Below, piece after piece: positions 60,925 to 64,000 of a DNA stretch of 64,000 nucleotides. The position numbers and the translations under genes were made by a program. A model generated the notes under the pieces. The model saw only the letters and a list, made by a program, of their open reading frames with translations. It was not told where the DNA came from and did not search any database. The stretch covers positions 48,277,950 to 48,341,949 of the forward strand of contig OX465579.1 of assembly GCA_950022655.1 (NCBI GenBank), written 5' to 3'. Within the stretch, counting starts at the first letter, position 1; every line of letters starts with the position of its first letter. The stretch is from Alentia gelatinosa. Lineage: Eukaryota; Annelida; Polychaeta; Phyllodocida; Polynoidae.

Positions 60925-63101
60925 ATATCTCATCCCTACAGCAATTTTGGATTACCCGGGGTACTGGGAAACAAGAGTATAATCGTTTGATCCCAGCTAA
61001 GTATGTGCAGGAAATCGTACCTCTACTCGGATTATCGGATTATCTAAAATTCAGGTCTCCACCCGGGTGCGAGCATGACATGAAACTTTAAAATAGTCTT
61101 TATTATGTTAGGAGGTCTGAGGAAGAGGTTGAATATTGTAATCAGCACATTGCAGCTTTGGGATCCGGTTCAGGGTGGACTACCGGTTAATCACTCACTA
61201 CCTGAGGCACCCGTGACACACCGCTCCTATTTACTGCACGCTCACATGGCATCGCCCACTTGCCCTAGTTTCCCCTCATCTCCTCCAGCCATTGAGCAGA
61301 TACAGAGTCAATTGAGCTACTCGGGTCGACCTCCATGTTGCATGTGTTGAGCAAATACCCACGACTTCCTTGCAGTGCCAAGTCGTGTACTGTCAGGCCG
61401 ACGACTGGTTTCCACTGGGTAAATTTACACTCACGTCCCCAGGGCAGGACGACCTGCCTGCAGCGCCATATGCGAGACGCACCTATAACGCTGTCAGAGA
61501 CTCGACCGAAGGCGGACGCGGCGAGACGCAGCATCTTGGTGTGTATTAAGAGAAAACATGGTTACTGAGCCCATAGGGATGACCGTTCGAGGTATTTTGA
61601 TCATAAATTATTATATACCCATGCAGTATATTTGATAATTACGTACTGCTCCTCCCTATGCAGCATAAAAAATAAATAAAGTGTGGGCTTTCACGCTGAC
61701 ATGTCTTCCATGCCAGTATGTGGTAAGATTTTATTACTTTTGGGTATGTAATAAATATAGAACGACCAACCGTGCTTCTACATGCTAGAAAAGTTGATGA
61801 GAATTGATGTTATTTACGGAACTCGGCCAGGGGGCCTCGTTCCGTAGAAAAACAACAATTCCCCATCTAGTTTTGTAGCATGTCCAGCATGGTCAGGTCG
61901 TTCTATATAAATACTGCACCCCTATCAGCGGGTAATATTTCATAGACGTTCAGCCATAGGTGTACAGGAGTTAGGGTCGTTGCAATTTACCTGGGTTAAA
62001 TACAATTTCGACTTCATTCTAGGAACTAAGGGAATATGATTATATAACGGACCCTTCTCAACGTAAAGATCAAATTCCCTTGCCTGCAGTCTTTGCAAAT
62101 GCCCTTCTCAGGTTTTTTACGGTACCCAGTAAACCACTATTTAAATCACTGACCTTTGAGGCGGGGGAGTGTGTAGAAGCTGCATTACGTTACACGAGTA
62201 GGCAAATCGATACCGTTAACGTTACTATGATGTTCATGGGTTTGCCTTATATAACCTATACTTCAGAGTAAAGTATAGCTTACACATAAAGCTACAGTTA
62301 CATCAAGTACATGGGAAATATGATCTAACAACCCGCCTTTGGCATGACAGAGCATAGAAAAGGACACAGAAAGGGAGATTTCGAACGATGCAGTTTTCCA
62401 TGAGGACTGTCGCTTTTAGCTTTCTTTTTCGCTTCAAGTGGCTTCATGTGATTCGCTTTGACAGTCATCGCGGGAATCTATCTCAAAGTGATTACCTTCA
62501 ACATCTACGGACAATCTCGTTTTCAATGATTGCTTGGGGGATTATAAAACTGGATTACAACTGCTCGTTTCCCCCTATCACTACCAAAGATCCTAAGGGG
62601 AAAGGAGAAAGGGGCTTGGGGATCCTGTGATGAGATTTACGAATCTCATCAGCTCGTTTCAATCTCTCTTACTGTCTTGATACTCGATACGCTTTTGCAG
62701 TCTGAAAGTGATGGCGCGCCTACCATACATCGACAAAATCTCAATTTACACGGCTATGAAACTGAGATCCCATTTTTGATTCATCCAATTTGTGACCATA
62801 TGAAGCTGGATAACTGTGTTCCAGTTTCGGAAAGCAATTGATATTTCACTTGTGTACTGTATATCAATGGGGTCGTGAAAACCACTCCGAACTGACGTAT
62901 ACGGTTCTATTATTGATAGTATTAATGTTTAAGAGACTGGTGTCGCATGAAACAGGGTTTCTCATGATGTATCTTTATTTCATGTATGAGAACAAAGTAC
63001 CAATAGTATTTTTCTGACGAGGTAAATTGAAGGATATGACATTGGTCCGTTGTGGGTATGGTATCATATACCGTAGTAACAGTGGTGACCTGACTTGCTA
63101 A
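60925..63101. other. Non-coding stretch
   Basis: A perfect 10-bp stem, TGATGAGATT/AATCTCATCA, with a TACG loop is at 62628-62651. A TATA-like TATATAAATA is near 61904. Short frames of 60-90 codons only; no gene is recognised. Confidence 0.4.
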
Positions 63102-63122
63102 GGGGGGGGGGGGGGGGGGGGG
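63102..63122 (+). repeat. Poly-G tract (21)
   Basis: Homopolymer of 21 G. Confidence 0.97.
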
Positions 63123-64000
63123 TATCTTACAGGGGTACCTACTGTGACCCCCTTGTGAAGATAATAACCTGTCAGGTGCCAGGGCAGCCTTTGACTGACT
63201 GATCTACGTAGTAACTATCATGTGAACGCCTACATGTGCATGTGCCTCCAATAGTCAGAATGTATCAGATTTCAACAAAAAATGCAATCATACCAGCTGT
63301 AACATCAACATAATGATTAAAAATTTCACATTTCGAAACAAAATGTATCAAATCAATATGGAAGTATTGTAAATCTAACGCCTGATAGCTGACTACACAT
63401 AAAATGATGAATTGAGTCAAAACACGTATCGCCTGAACATGTACTGCTTTCTATTTTGACCGACTTATTATGAAGAGTGAATAAGATATCAGTGTCGATA
63501 ATGCGGCTCCATCTTAGCGTTATGCATATACATAATATCTCAATCAGCAAAACACGTGTATCAAATGGACGCCCTCGCAAGTAACATGCAACTAGGGCAG
63601 TAAACCACGCTCACGTGCAGTCCTGTGTAACTGATGCACCCTGGAGCATTTAATCACCGTGCCCGGGGGTAAAGGTGTGCTTCCTCCTGTTACCAGAGCA
63701 CCCGCCCGCCCTACTGGAGGGGACAGGGTGTCTCCAGCAGGTCACAGGACGGAGGTAGTGGATCTGATGAAGGCGTCTTACACGTCATCTCCAATCGACC
63801 CGCCACCCAGAACTGAAGCCACATCCAGACTGGCTTCCCTGTGCACGCAATCCCCTCTTCTTCCCCACCTCACAACCCCCTCCCTCAAGTTCCCCAACTG
63901 ACACTCCCGCCCACTTCCCTGCTTGCCAGTGGTAGACCTGCAAAATGTTACACGGAATCAAAAGGCTTTCTCTGAGATTAATCCCCGAGGCTCGGACATC
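63123..64000. other. Non-coding stretch
   Basis: AT-rich to 63,600, then GC-rich with a GTG-started frame (63659-63898) of Pro/Thr/Ser-rich composition. No gene is recognised. Confidence 0.4.

Overview
The window looks like nuclear DNA of an animal, probably an invertebrate with little CpG depletion. The signs are consensus animal splice and core-promoter signals, AT, CA, C and G homopolymer or microsatellite tracts, tRNA-derived SINE heads, short foldback elements, and the absence of any bacterial gene layout. The species cannot be fixed from the sequence. No open frame exceeds about 158 codons, and a few frames that long are expected by chance in 64 kb of this composition. No complete gene is recognisable, and the window reads as intergenic or, more likely, deep intronic DNA.

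The most informative signals are two composite splice sites on the minus strand, at 33,856/33,857 and 14,564/14,565. Each is a branch-point and pyrimidine-tract acceptor ending in YAG, fused directly to a perfect GTAAGT donor, with another GTRAGT donor 70 or 46 nt further on. That is the layout of recursive splice sites with RS-exons, which are typical of very long introns. If they are real, most of the window is one or more long introns of a minus-strand gene.

Weak coding candidates: a minus-strand exon for a single-pass membrane protein (16,857-17,083), a minus-strand frame with coding-like codon use (2,811-3,188), and a plus-strand pair of exon-like segments with a downstream AATAAA (40,713-41,906). 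A plus-strand CCAAT/TATA promoter with a very short first exon lies at 17,369-17,492. None is assigned to a family.

The rest is repeats and possible regulatory DNA. A palindromic word, GAGCWGCTC (full form TGAGCWGCTCA), occurs 17 times where about 0.5 is expected, and it seeds a 33-bp minisatellite at 13.6-14.0 kb. There are three hairpin clusters (13.06-13.24, 28.57-28.86 and 30.99-31.08 kb), a cluster of five CACGTG boxes (28,968-29,056), an in-frame 123-bp tandem duplication (53,597-53,842), two SINE heads (12.3 and 60.8 kb), CpG-rich islands (11.5 and 44.3-44.7 kb), and several repeat-free, homeodomain-site-rich segments (14.7-15.1, 20.2-21.5, 48.2, 53.1 and 57.0-57.2 kb) that resemble conserved non-coding elements.
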